A stretch of 64,000 nucleotides of DNA from Rhytidiadelphus loreus (Eukaryota > Streptophyta > Bryopsida > Hypnales > Hylocomiaceae), in contig OX344761.1 in assembly GCA_947034895.1 (NCBI GenBank), forward strand, positions 90,471,447-90,535,446, written 5' to 3'. The notes beneath the pieces are model-generated. The model saw only the letters and a list, made by a program, of their open reading frames with translations, was not told the origin of the DNA and did not search any database. Positions 35,905 to 46,819 of this stretch are shown here, piece after piece. Position 1 is the stretch's first letter, and each line of letters begins with the position of its first letter. Both the position numbers and the translations under genes were made by a program.

Positions 35905-36235
35905 GGATTAAACCAGGCCGTCGGATCGGATGTGGCCATCCGATCAGACCGTCGGAAGAGGATATCCAATCAGACCGTCCGATAAGGCCGTCGGATCGGA
36001 TGTGGCCATCCGATCAGACCGTCGGAAGAGCATACCCGATCGGACTGTTCGATTAGGCCGTCTGATCAAACCTGGCCGTCGGATCAGGCCGTCGGAAGAG
36101 GCCGTCCGATCAGGCCGTCGGATCGGGAGTGGCCGTCTGATCGGCCAGGCCGTCGGAAGGTAACTTTTTATTTACCCTAGGTAAAAAACAGAAAAATTGG
36201 ACGTCCGGGGGGGTCCGGACGTCCTGGTAACCCTG
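35905..36235. promoter_or_regulatory. Right subterminal repeat region of giant element 1
   Basis: Repeats of GGCCGTCGGATCGGATGTGGCCATCCGATCAGACCGTCGG type (here split) run from 35915 to 36160, followed by GGACGTCC...GGTCCGGACGTCC and the terminus TAACCCTG. The GGACGTCC words mirror those at the left end. An open frame across 35930-36163 is a repeat artefact. Confidence 0.82.
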
Positions 36236-36243
36236 CATTCAAA
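36236..36243. repeat. Target-site duplication of giant element 1 (right)
   Basis: CATTCAAA, identical to 11907-11914. Confidence 0.9.
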
Positions 36244-38081
36244 TGCTTTATATATGCTCATATGTTTAGTTAATGCAAAATTTGACATAGGTGCTTAAAA
36301 AGGTATTTTCAAGATCTTTCCAACGGTGTATTATACACCCAGAAATTCAAAAAATTGAGTTCAGAAATCCAAAAAGAAGATTTTGTAGTCGTTTAGGGCC
36401 TGGGCAGAATGGTGGTTAAAAGAACCGCACTCGATTTTGAGTGCGGTTCTTTTTACCAACTTTTGTTATAGTGCATTTTACAACAAACATGGCATAATAT
36501 TTTTGAGGTTCACGGCAGTAAAGAGAAACTCACATGCTTCAACCATTCTTTCTCGCAGTGCAACAAAAATTATGTGGACTCTGAATGAGGTGACCTCTTC
36601 AATGTAGAATTCTGTGTTGCACATTGTTCTAACATTGTTCCTCTTACCCACCCAACAGCAATCTTCGTCAACCCTTGTTCAACCCTAATCGCAACATTCA
36701 TGCCTTCGTAAAAAAATTGGAGAAAACAATGGGCGTGTAGTTCAAAACACTCAGAAATTGAAGAACGTAACCATGCACTGAACACTTCTATTTGGCCTTC
36801 CTCAGTACAGGAAACTAGTCTCAGGGAAGACGAAACATGTCCGCAAAGCAGGAAAGGAAGGACGCTCATAGACAACAATACAGAATGACTAGTGGAACCC
36901 AGAGTCTCTGTACCAAAGCGCTACTGGTGTGATTGGGTGCTCTTACGCTGTCACTCCCATCATCGATCACCGCACCAAAATTTTTTAGTCACTTCAAGTG
37001 TGAACACTGGGGTCACAATTCAAGAAAAATTGCCACCATCCCTGATGATTGTGGGTCCCTCAGGAACGGCCCTTTTTTTATTCATACATCCCTGTGCTAT
37101 CCCGGTCCTATCTTTCAACGCAGATTGCTCACGAACACTAGGTGCGGACGGACCTCAAGTAAGCTTATGCACTTACAACCTGGAGTTAGGAACAGATACC
37201 TGTGAAACTTTCTCCCTACTGGTGAGACAGGATGGAAATGGAAACAAACTGTTTTTTCTTGAATGGAAATAGGCTGAAATTTCTTTTGAACTGGAAACAA
37301 GCTGAGTGTTCTTTCAGAATTAGAGATACCCTACTCAAAGGTCAGCTTCAGTAGAAATTAAGTCATTTTTGTAAAAAAAAATGCTACATGTCATCTTGTG
37401 AATGGTTTGAGGTGATGTGGACCCCCAAGAATCAGACGTGGCACTCAACTGCTGACCCAAACCTTCACATATGATAGGTTGGATTTTCTATGCTGAAAGC
37501 TTAGGGAATTGGTAGCAAGTTGAACTTTGAATGGTGGTTGTAGGCAAGTGTTTGGGATGCAAAAGTAGTAAGGTAGACTATAAGCCTATTATGACCCCAA
37601 TTAGTAATGTGAATATCTTGGAGCCAACTCCAAGAGGGTTACATATCTTTTAGAGGTGTGCCCTCATTTCACAAATCAGACCTATGTGGAATTATAACTT
37701 CATCATTAAAATTAAAATATTTGTAAATTTTTTAAGTGGTCTGCCGCTTAAAACTGCTCAGAGATCGAGTGGAGTCAATGAACATCCTATAAACAACCCT
37801 GATAATTACTCTCTCATGTATCCTATGGTACTTAAGTGTTCACCTAAAGCACTGAGACCATTTTCTCTGGAAAAAACACTCAAAACTACCTCTACTACTA
37901 CGTTCATCAAAATTTTCAACAAAATGTATTTTTTTGAAAATCCAACCATAGGATCTTGTAGTAGACTTGCAAAAGAAGAAGTGGTAAGAATTTCATGACA
38001 TTTGATAGTAGGGATTGAAAGATATAAGTATTTGCAAGGAAAGATTATTTATTTATTTCACTATACAACAATTTTAGATAC
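36244..38081. other. Host spacer between the two giant elements
   Basis: The only sequence between the two elements. 36550-37280 is less AT-rich than its surroundings and has overlapping open frames of 102 (minus) and 126 (plus) codons, but neither resembles a known family. About 37820-38080 belongs to the dispersed family of 10545-10990 and 51660-52145. A hairpin lies at 36418-36453. Confidence 0.55.
36418..36453. repeat. Perfect 15-bp hairpin (AAAAGAACCGCACTC)
   Basis: The arms AAAAGAACCGCACTC and GAGTGCGGTTCTTTT flank a GATTTT loop, and imperfect complementarity (GGTGGTT/ACC) extends outward. It ends in a T-run. It could be a tiny MITE remnant; a bacterial-type terminator makes no sense in this context. 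Confidence 0.8.
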
Positions 38082-38089
38082 CTTTGACC
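38082..38089. repeat. Target-site duplication of giant element 2 (left)
   Basis: CTTTGACC directly before CAGGGTTGTC; identical to 52233-52240. Confidence 0.95.
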
Positions 38090-38250
38090 CAGGGTTGTCA
38101 TACCGGACGGGTCGGAGTGATCGGACGGGATGGACGGACGGTTCGGACGCTTCGGACACCTTTCATTTTTGAAATTTTCCAACACTGAAATCAGGGCGCG
38201 GACGTTTCCGTCACGGCGGGGACGTCTTGGACAGGGCGGGGACGCATCAA
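38090..38250. promoter_or_regulatory. Left terminus and subterminal repeats of giant element 2
   Basis: After the inverted repeat come GGTCGGAGTGATCGGACGGG, GGACGGTTCGGACG and, at 38195-38245, (A/G)GGGCG.GGACGT words. The last type is the word repeated at this element's own promoters. Confidence 0.85.
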
Positions 38251-38825
38251 TTTAATCCGAATTTTTGGAGAATTTTTGTACTTCATTTACGAATTCTTGC
38301 TTTCATAGGGTGAAAAACATTTCCAATATCTTTTTATAGGCAAATCCTTTGAACTTCAAATTTGACCCACATGTTATCAACATAGACATGATCTCATGCC
38401 AAAAAATCTCAGCCCTTCGGAAGGCATCAAAGATGATAGTAGTGAATGTTTTTTTCTACGTGAATGCAAGGATAGTAATAAATTTAGTACACCTTACTTA
38501 CAACATTCAAACTATACAATATAACTACACTCATGAATGTCATCTTCATGCATAGCAAATGTGATAATTCTAAAAACACAATTGGAAACTTTTTTATTTT
38601 AGATAACCAAAAACATTTTTATATTTCAAGCGTTGTTCAGTACAATAACAAGTTCACAACACAATGAATATACTACTCTCAAGATACACCTCCTCTTCTA
38701 CTGGTTATCTAAGATTCTCCTTCTTCTTCTTGTAGATCTTCATTACTTCATGTTTCAATTAGTGCAATTGTCTTGAACTCATGATGAATGAAGGTCTACA
38801 GAACACAGATGCTGTCAGGTGCCCC

Positions 38826-41800
38826 TCAATTGTTGAAACGACTTGATCTGCGAACTTCTTGTGTACCCGGATCTGGTAATGCAACATCTCGAATGACCAC
38901 ATCATCATCTGCTGGTGCCTCATCACAATCAGGGTCGTCTTCATCATCACCAACTTCACTAGTTCCACGTTCATCTTCTCCATCGTCACCGTCTGTGGTC
39001 CATTGGTTTTCTACTTCTGAGTTCTCATTTCGAAGCTCCACAGTTGTTTGACCATGCCTACGACTACATTTAAACCTCTTGTGCCGTTGAGCTCTAGGGT
39101 CCTCCGCGTCAGAATTTATAATGGGGCCTCCTTGTACTCGAGGAACGACATATGCTGGAGTGGACAAAGTTGGTCCTGGGATATACGTATTCAAAAATGG
39201 CTCTATCACCACGTTCGGGTCTCGGACCCCAATTCCTAGAAGAGGGCGTTTAGGGGGCCTCGATGACGACGCTTCGTTATTGTTTCGTCCACCTCTAATA
39301 TCACGGCCTCCAATCGTTGCACGACCTCTTACTCTTCCACGGACGAAACTCCTTCCACGTCCTTGTTGATATTCACCCATAGTGTGGTGAATTGCGGGTT
39401 GAAAGGCGGTACGGTGTCTACCACCCGTTGTAACATTTGAAATGCTTTGAGTCGTCATTGCAACATTTCCCACTGAGCCTAGCACTTCTTCAGAAGGTCG
39501 ACAAGGAGCACTCGAAGTTGCGGGAGATGAAGGGTTAGAAATAATAGTATGCACTGCAACTGGTGGTGGTATATGGGCTTCGTCTTCAAGCGGGTCAGTA
39601 AACGCAAAAACATCATTGTGATCTAAATGTTCAGGGTCAAAACGCGTTCTTCCCACTGCATTAACCTCCACAACATGTCTTGTGATCGGTCGTGCCATCC
39701 TTGTATTTCCAATGTTTTGGCCATGGCGTCTTCCAACAACTCTGTTGCTATCGCGGCCCTCCACTCTTCTGGGCCCCCTATTGCCATCACGATCGCAAAC
39801 GGATCCTTCAGTATTCTGAGTTGCATTGTTCTTCAGATTCTCACTGCCATTTCCATTTCCCCCTTCGTTTTCCAAAGGGAGGTTGTCGTCATTGTTCGAG
39901 ATAACATTATCATCATCGGCGTCCACTGCGGCCGGGTGATCACTCTCGGAAGACGATGACAAAGGTTGCACTTCAGAAACAACTACATTTTCATCGCCAA
40001 TGGGTGTAGGACTTCGGCGAGGATCGGCTCCCCAAGGGCCCCAGCGACCAGGGAGGACTTCCTCTTCCACTTCATGACCATCTCCGTAGTAATTTCTAGC
40101 TTCTACAAGGTGATCAGCCCCCGCCCTCCACAACTCTGGATTTGGTCGGTATTCTCGGGGTGCTCGGTTAGCTTCCACATCAGCCTCCTCTTCTTCCTCA
40201 GCTACCATCGCGTCAAATTCACGATTGCGTTCAGCCATTGGAACAGGGCCAAGGGCATCTGGATCAAAATCCTCCGAGAGGATATTAGCATCATACCAAC
40301 GAACAGGATCGGCCCCTGGTCTTTGCTGAAGTACACGGCTATTGGTATAAATATATACCAATGACTCAGCCTTCTCGGGGGCTAACCGATTCCGGACCTT
40401 GTTGTGGACGAAGGAATACATACTCCAATTCCTTTCACATGAACATGCTGAACACGTCAATGACAAGATACGAACGGCAATCTTAGATAGTGCTCGATCT
40501 CCAACCCTCTGCCACCATTGGTGAGGAAGCATCTGTGTCACTCGGATGTCAGGTGTCTCTGCTGCATTGTATGGCCCCGTGCCCTCCTCAAATTCTGTTA
40601 ATTCCGCCAACACGTTGTTAAACTCCACACCCATTACATTTTCCATTTTGCGGATGACTCGATACAATGCACGGAGTGCAACTCCATCAACCCTAAGTGC
40701 CACGTTATCCAAGAGATACGGATTTAGAAGGGCCCCAGCATAGTGAACATTCGTGAACACCATGTCCTACCTGGATGTGAAAGACTCCTCCATGGTGGTG
40801 GCTATGTCATCTCGTAGGTTGAAGGGTGGCCCTCTTAAAGAAAACACATGCGCCCTCAAATTGTGCATTACGAGCCACGCCCGACCCATAGCTGGTTCTC
40901 GGCCATCAAATATGCGCAATGCCTTCAACACGTTTTCAGTCATGTGCACGTAATTTGTACATCGTTGCCAGAAGCCCACGTCTTCGATAGTTGACACCAC
41001 ATTACGTGAAGTTGTAGCTGCTTGCTCCGCATTTTGTCTGTCTCGCAGACCATCAAAGTAATTTTGAACGCGCGCATGGTCTTTTAACCGCAGCAGTATT
41101 CCGCGAAGTTTCTCCAATCGCTGCAACATGAGAAAATTACAAGCAAAGCGGGTTTCGCTGGGCACTACTAACTGAAGGGTCGGACTCAACTCTCGGAATA
41201 CCGACATGGTCGCGTGATGGTTCCGAATGTACTGGCACAATCTTCTTGCCCTCTGAATTAAATCTTTGAATTCTGGTACTTTGGCCCAATCTTCCAACAT
41301 GAGATCCAAAGCATGTGCCATGCACCCCTGCTTGAAAATGTGTGGATACGTGCGAACGATATCATCCAATGCTCCAAGCATATTCGCTGCATTATCCGTA
41401 CAAACCTGTGTCACGTACTTTGAACCCACTTTCTCAATGAATACCTTCATCTGGTCCGCTATGTAGCGCATGGACTTCTTTTGCCCGGTGGTGTCAATGG
41501 CCCCCCAAAATACATCACCGGTAGGGCACGACATCATTACATTCATTAGAGGCCTCCGGTTCACGTCATCCTAGCCATCAGTGCATATTGTCACCCCATA
41601 ATGTTTCATTGCAAAACCAACTTTGGTTTCAATTTGCTTCTCGATCTGCAACCTCTTCGGTTCAATCAATTTCGTCCTGAACTGATGGTAAGAAGGTGGA
41701 CTGTATTCAAACCTTGCCATTGAGGTTGTCCTCACTGCCTCAATAAAGGCTGGATTTCTTGCCACATTAAATGGCACGTTCGCCTCGTAAAAAAATGATG

Positions 41801-42308
41801 CCCACTTGTCATCCAACTCCTTCCTCTTCGCAACATTAAAAGCATCCTTCATACGTTGCTGAAGTAATGACCCAGATCTTGTGGAATTTGATGCAGCGAG
41901 ACTTTGGGACCTCTGTATTGCATCATTCCCTTCAGGGAGAGTAACCCCTTCAGCTTGGGCGTCACCTGAACCCCCTCCCGTCACTTCGTTTTGAAAGGAT
42001 TGGCTTGAACTTGCAACTGGAGTTGCTCTTGATGGACCAGTGGGAATTGATTCTCCTTCATACATGTCCTCGGGGCTCAATCGTTGAGGAACAAAGTTTG
42101 CACAATTTGCAAATCGGTGGCGCATGGCTCGCGTTGCATTACGACAAATTGACCTCTCGGACTTTGCGCCATATCCAAAGTGAGCAAAAGCGCGCTCGCG
42201 TTTATAGGTGAATGTTGCATTGCAAAATACACAACTCACTTTCCCCCCGTTCTCAGAGAAATTATACCACGGTTCCCATTCTTTTGTTTGCTTTCGTTGA
42301 CTTCCCAT
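38826..42308 (-). pseudogene. hAT transposase of giant element 2, two in-frame TAG stops
   Basis: The start is the ATG at 42308 (MGSQRKQTKEW). A BED-like finger (WYNF...CVFCNATF...HFGYG) is followed by the DUF659/RNase H core with CTDG (first Asp), CTDNAANM (second Asp) and GCMAHALDL, then SETRFACNF. The dimerisation region has WW, SCERNWSMYSF (catalytic Glu) and HNKVRNRL. A tail of some 400 residues is acidic, includes an RG-rich segment (GRGRSFVRGRVRGR), a basic HKRFKCSRRH and an acidic end. About 1,160 codons in one continuous frame. TAG codons lie at 41571-41573, where a Trp is expected after the first catalytic Asp (DGW), and at 40767-40769. A single G-to-A change explains the former. 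All catalytic acids remain. The tail composition parallels element 1. Confidence 0.9.
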
Positions 42309-42558
42309 TGCGTTCACGACGAATGCAAACGTTTTCTTGGAGGAGGTAGAACTGTAGAAGAGGCTATTACACCAAATGAAAAGGACAAAATAGTAGTTAG
42401 CGCCAATCAACTGCTTGAACTGACTTTTACATCACCTCAACAGCTAACTAGGGCCATTTGTCACCCAAGTAGACTCCCAAGGAGCTCAAAGTGAATTGAA
42501 GTCCAAGATGATGAAGCCAAGATGACAAATGTAAAGAAGTCAATCCGACAAGCTTGGC

Positions 42559-42670
42559 TTTATAGCCTGGGAGTGTAGGGGTGCGGACCTCTTCTGCAGG
42601 AGCAGGGACGTCACACAATTCCGACGCGTCCACGCCCCGGCGCGACGCGTCCACGGACGGCAAGAGGGGG
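42559..42670 (-). promoter_or_regulatory. Transposase promoter of giant element 2
   Basis: Read on the minus strand, GGACGCGTCG and GGGGCGTGGACGCGTCGG words (42590-42665) precede a CTATAAAG box at 42558-42565, about 250 bp before the ATG. A diverged second copy of this upstream region lies at 44030-44310. Confidence 0.75.
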
Positions 42671-43320
42671 AGGTCCTACCATAGACTTTGGTACGAATTC
42701 CGTGGTGGGATTCTTCCTTCCCATAGAGAGAGGAGAATCCACTAATGTAGTCAGCTCTTAATTTGAGCACGGGGAATATCTTCAAGTCAATGGCTGCATT
42801 AAGAGGTCCAACTACTTTTTGAGTTCAATGACAACGTATTAAAGCATGTCACTCCCTTCTTGAGGCCAAATTTCAAGTTCTTGCCTTCATCAAGCACTTG
42901 AGAAGTAGGACCCATGTAAAGTTGGAACCCAAAATAAAAATAGAAAATGAAATTGAACTTCCAAACAAGAAAGAATAAATTTGTGTAACTAAAATCCCAA
43001 AGGATTTCGAGTCCTAATGAAAGTCAAGGTACATAATTGTTTAAATTCAAGTTCAAAGTTTATATTTCATTCTTATTAAGAAAAGGTGTTTGTGATTTTG
43101 GATTTGAAGTTTACAAATCAAACTATTACCAACGTATACTTCTCAAGCTTTTGGTTTAAGTCTTCATTTTTTAAATACAAAGCTACAAGGTTTTGGATTT
43201 AAATCAAATACAAATCATAATGCTTTAGAATATGCTTGAAGGGGTTTTTTCCGTGAAAAAGGGTACAAGGATTTAGGGCTTAAAGACTTTAACCAAAATT
43301 TCTTGTAATGGGTAAAATAG

Positions 43321-43865
43321 GAAGGGTGGGTATTGAAATGAAATGCTAGTTAAGTGATTTTTTAATTCAAGGGCAACGGTTCATCTCATTATTTTGGGTA
43401 TGGGGATAGCAAAGCGGTTTGGGTCTTTGGGAATGAAATGAAGCAAAATTGTTTATGATTTCAAATATTCAATCATTAGACTCCACCCTCTAATTTGTAT
43501 AATGGGATCCTAGAGCTCTAAACTCTAAAGCAAGTCTAGGACTTAGGAGGGGTGGGTATTGAAATGAAATACTAGTTAAGTGATTTTTTAATTCAAGGGC
43601 AACGGTTCATCTCATTATTTTGGGTATGGGGATAGCAAAGTGGTTTGGGTCTTTGGGAATGAAATGAAGCAAAATTGTTTATGATTTCAAATATTCAATC
43701 ATTAGACTCCACCCTCTAATTTGTGTAATGGGATCCTAGAGCTCTAAACTCTAAAGCAAGTCTAGGACTTAGGAGGGGTGGGTATTGAAATGAAATACTA
43801 GTTAAGTGATTTTTTAATTCAAGGGCAACGGTTCATTTCATTATTTTGGGTATGGGGATAGCAAA
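43321..43865. repeat. 226-bp tandem repeat, about 2.4 copies
   Basis: The word GGTGGGTATTGAAATGAAAT starts at 43325, 43551 and 43777, exactly 226 bp apart. The units are nearly identical, so the expansion is recent. The third copy is truncated at about 43865, where the 13-bp array begins. It lies in element 2 between the transposase promoter and the RING gene. Confidence 0.95.
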
Positions 43866-43870
43866 CCCTT

Positions 43871-44010
43871 GGAGGGAGTTCAAAATTGGCTTGGAGGGAG
43901 TTCAAGGAGGGAGTTCAAGGAAGGAGTTCAAGGAGGGAGTTCAAGGAGGGAGTTCAAGGAGGGAGTTCAAGGAAGGAGTTCAAGGAGGGAGTTCAAGGAA
44001 GGAGTTCAAA
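43871..44010. repeat. 13-bp minisatellite (GGAGTTCAAGGAG)n
   Basis: About ten tandem copies of GGAGTTCAAGGAG with A/G variants. Because 13 is not a multiple of three, all frames stay open, which produces spurious repetitive open frames here. Confidence 0.95.
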
Positions 44011-44029
44011 ATTGCAATTGGAATTGGAA

Positions 44030-44310
44030 TTGGAATCCGCGGCCGGACGTCCGCGCCCTGGCAGGACGTCCACGCCTTGACGTCCCCGCCCTCACGCCCT
44101 GACCTCGGATGCAAGAACTCTCTCCACCAACGACGGGGGGGAATGGAATTGACCTTGAGATTTGGAATTAGCATGGGATTCTTCCTTCCCATGGAGAGAG
44201 GGAAAGAGGGAAACCAATTAATGCAGTCAGCCATTAATTTGAGCTCGGGGAATTTCTTGAAGTCAATGGCTGTATTAAGAAGTCCAACTACTTTTTGAGT
44301 TGAAAGAGAA
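44030..44310 (-). repeat. Second copy of the transposase upstream region
   Basis: GGACGTCCGCGCCCTGGCAGGACGTCC-type CpG words (44040-44105) are followed by a stretch (44150-44305) matching 42680-42830: GGGATTCTTCCTTCCCAT, ATTTGAGC.CGGGGAAT, TCCAACTACTTTTTGAGTT. The two tandem arrays lie between the copies, so the promoter region was duplicated about 1.45 kb apart in direct orientation. Confidence 0.85.
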
Positions 44311-46819
44311 TTCATGGAAAGATGTGTCTCCTTCATGTATCGCCCTTGGTCTTCTTCGCTTCTCCAAGGACTTGAGAAATAGTCCCCACACCCCAAAAAT
44401 GGGATTTCTAGAGAATTAAAACTAAGTTGCACACTTTCAAGAAAACAAATATAATGAGATGCTAGAAGTTTTAGGATTTGTAATGGTAAACAAGGTACTC
44501 TATTTTGAAAATTCAAGTTGAAGACTTAAAGGATGAATGTTATAGTTCTCCAAAATAGAAGCTAAAAGGGTTTGGAATTCCAAAAAAAAGGGTTTTAGAA
44601 ATGTTTCAACGAAATTTAAGAGAATTTGAGCAAGTATGGAAATTTGGGGTATTCAATGATAACAATTTCAGAAAATTTGAGCAAGTATGGAATGTATTTG
44701 AATTTTTTTATAGAAGCATACCAAAAAAAATCCTACTATATTTAGGATAGTAGGATGTGTGTAATTAATTATAACAAATATTGACTGTTCAAATTTTAGC
44801 TTATAAGAATTTCGGATGATGAATGGTGGAGGCAGAAAATTGTGGTTATTCTATGAATTCATTCTTCATGGCAAGTTGGCTAAATGAGTACATGACTACA
44901 TGCTTCAACATTTTTACAACAATACAACTTTCCCAAAACAATTCCACCCTACATTCTTAATTTAAACTTTACACTTTACAGGCTTACAACACAAATTATG
45001 GATTACTCTAATATATATTTTGTAATTCATATAATTTTATTTCCACCTTTACCTTTAAGAAATCAGAATAATTTTACTTTTATTCCTAAATTATTGTAAA
45101 AACAAAAAATAAGAAGAAAAAATATCGGAGGAACTAGAAAAATGTATATCAATTTTGTATATCAATTACATAAAAGGATTCATTTGGTTTCAACTTCAAG
45201 TTTAGGACGTCAAGATGGAATTCAACTTCAAGTTGTTTCACTTATTTGATACTTTGATGTGGCTTTCTTTTGTGTGAAAAATAAAATAAGCAATTGGATT
45301 TTTTTTTGGTTCACCTCCATTACTACTTGCACCTCCCCCCCAAATTTCAAATTAACCCCTAAAGTCCCATTGTCCCCTGAGGGGACACTTTATAATTCGG
45401 GCAGGTTTCTATGGGCTGAAATTTTATCCTAATTTTGCAAAACTTTTTTTGAAGATAGAAAATGTAATAAGCTTTGTGGGAATATAATTTTTATTTCAAT
45501 CGGTGCCTGGAAGCCAAAGTTATACCACAAGATGTGTAGAATTGAATTCGGTGGGTAGCAAAAGAAATTGAATCTTTAGAATGCAATTTTCAGATTTTTG
45601 GTTTTTTAAAAGGTTATGTTTGTTTGCTAGAACAATCTCACCATTGGGATTATTGTATTTCAATCCCATCTAAGAGCTATTAATTGTTTAGTTTTTCTTT
45701 CAATTTTAAACGTGCTTCTACAGTTCTACACTTGTACTTGACAATTTCTTGAAGTATGAAAATGAAGTTGTTATTTTTTGAATTTTTTTTCATAGACTCC
45801 CAACTCAAGTCTTCAACACAATAAATTTTTAATTCAAATTCCATAGTACACATTTTTTCTACAAATAGCAATAAAAGTCATCTAAAATTGCAGTTTAGTG
45901 TTGAAGAAACCTTGTTTTTTAAACTTTGAATGCTCATATAGTCATATCTTTCAATCTGTACGGTCTAACTTCATGAAATTTTAACCACATAATTTCAAGC
46001 AAGTAAATTTCAAGATCCTACGGTTCAGTTTCAAAAATACAATTTTGTTGGAATCTTGGACAACGTAGTAGAAATGGCAGTTTTTATTGTTTTTAGACAG
46101 AAAAAATGTCATTAGGGAGGTGATTGAATTGTTTTCCTCTTTTTCGTCATATATGATTATATGCTGATTTTCTGCAATAGAAAGTTAGAAATGATAACAA
46201 TTAGAAACATTCGCGAACAAAATTGCAATTTCTGTAAATGATATAGAATTCAAAGTTTTAAGCAATAAAAATACCTGATTGTTATTCAAGCTAAAGTAAG
46301 AAATTTTACCATTTTTGGATGGATCAAGTCATTCAAAGGTTAATGTATCCCTTCATACATTAACATCAATATATTTGTAACAAAATATACATTAATGTTA
46401 AATTGTTAATATCTTTTTAATTTTTATACACATACAATAATATTAATACATATATATTTACATGAATATATACCTTCATACACTCAAAATCCGAAATGCA
46501 CTTATTCTTAGGCCATGAGTACATTATTATATCCACATATCACACATGCCATATCATGCAAAGGAATTCAACAATTGAATATATGTATTTCATATGCATC
46601 ATGTAGTACAAAAATTGAAAAGTATACATTATACAATACTTTTTCCACGAGAAAATATGCATATCCACAAGTCTTTGTCTAATACTGTTTGTAGTACCGA
46701 ACTACCAAAGTAGCAATTCTATAAGCCTCGGTAATGATAAGTGCCAAAGTCTATAACTGTATATGCAAAACATGCTTTGTTAATTAGTAATTACTAGTTT
46801 AGCACACTAAAAAATGCAC
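44311..46819. other. AT-rich spacer with dispersed repeats
   Basis: No gene. 45340-45530 and 45905-46115 are members of repeat families also found in giant element 1 (35610-35800 and 34985-35240). The end near 46820 should contain the RING gene's 3' UTR. Confidence 0.6.

Larger units (their letters stand above)
11915..36235. mobile_element. Giant hAT-like transposon 1 (24.3 kb) with RING, kinase and Gly/Tyr-rich cargo
   Basis: It is bounded by CAGGGTTG (11915) and TAACCCTG (ending 36235) with perfect 8-bp direct repeats CATTCAAA. The terminal inverted identity is short (CAGGGTT), but both ends continue into GGACGTCC-rich subterminal sequence. Contents: hAT transposase (minus, 12553-15883), RING-H2 protein (minus, 16975-20229), a 6.3-kb nested element (22638-28956), a Gly/Tyr-rich protein (plus, 30010-31014) and a kinase-like protein (plus, 32837-34333). 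CpG-rich repeats occur at both ends and at all four promoters. The gene set parallels element 2. Shared 8-bp duplications and matching repeat words make it unlikely that the ends belong to different elements, although the 8-bp match is the main evidence for the pairing. Confidence 0.88.

Noticed and set aside
36418..36453. Rho-independent terminator (hairpin plus T-run)
   Set aside because: Bacterial-type termination is not expected in this plant nuclear context; a MITE remnant is more likely.
36550..37300. Possible host gene between the giant elements
   Set aside because: Less AT-rich with 102- and 126-codon frames on opposite strands, but no family likeness, no splice pattern and overlapping frames. 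Left as an unknown spacer.
43846..44298. Open frames with EFKEGVQGGSSRR repeats
   Set aside because: Product of the 13-bp minisatellite read in all frames; nothing else supports a protein.
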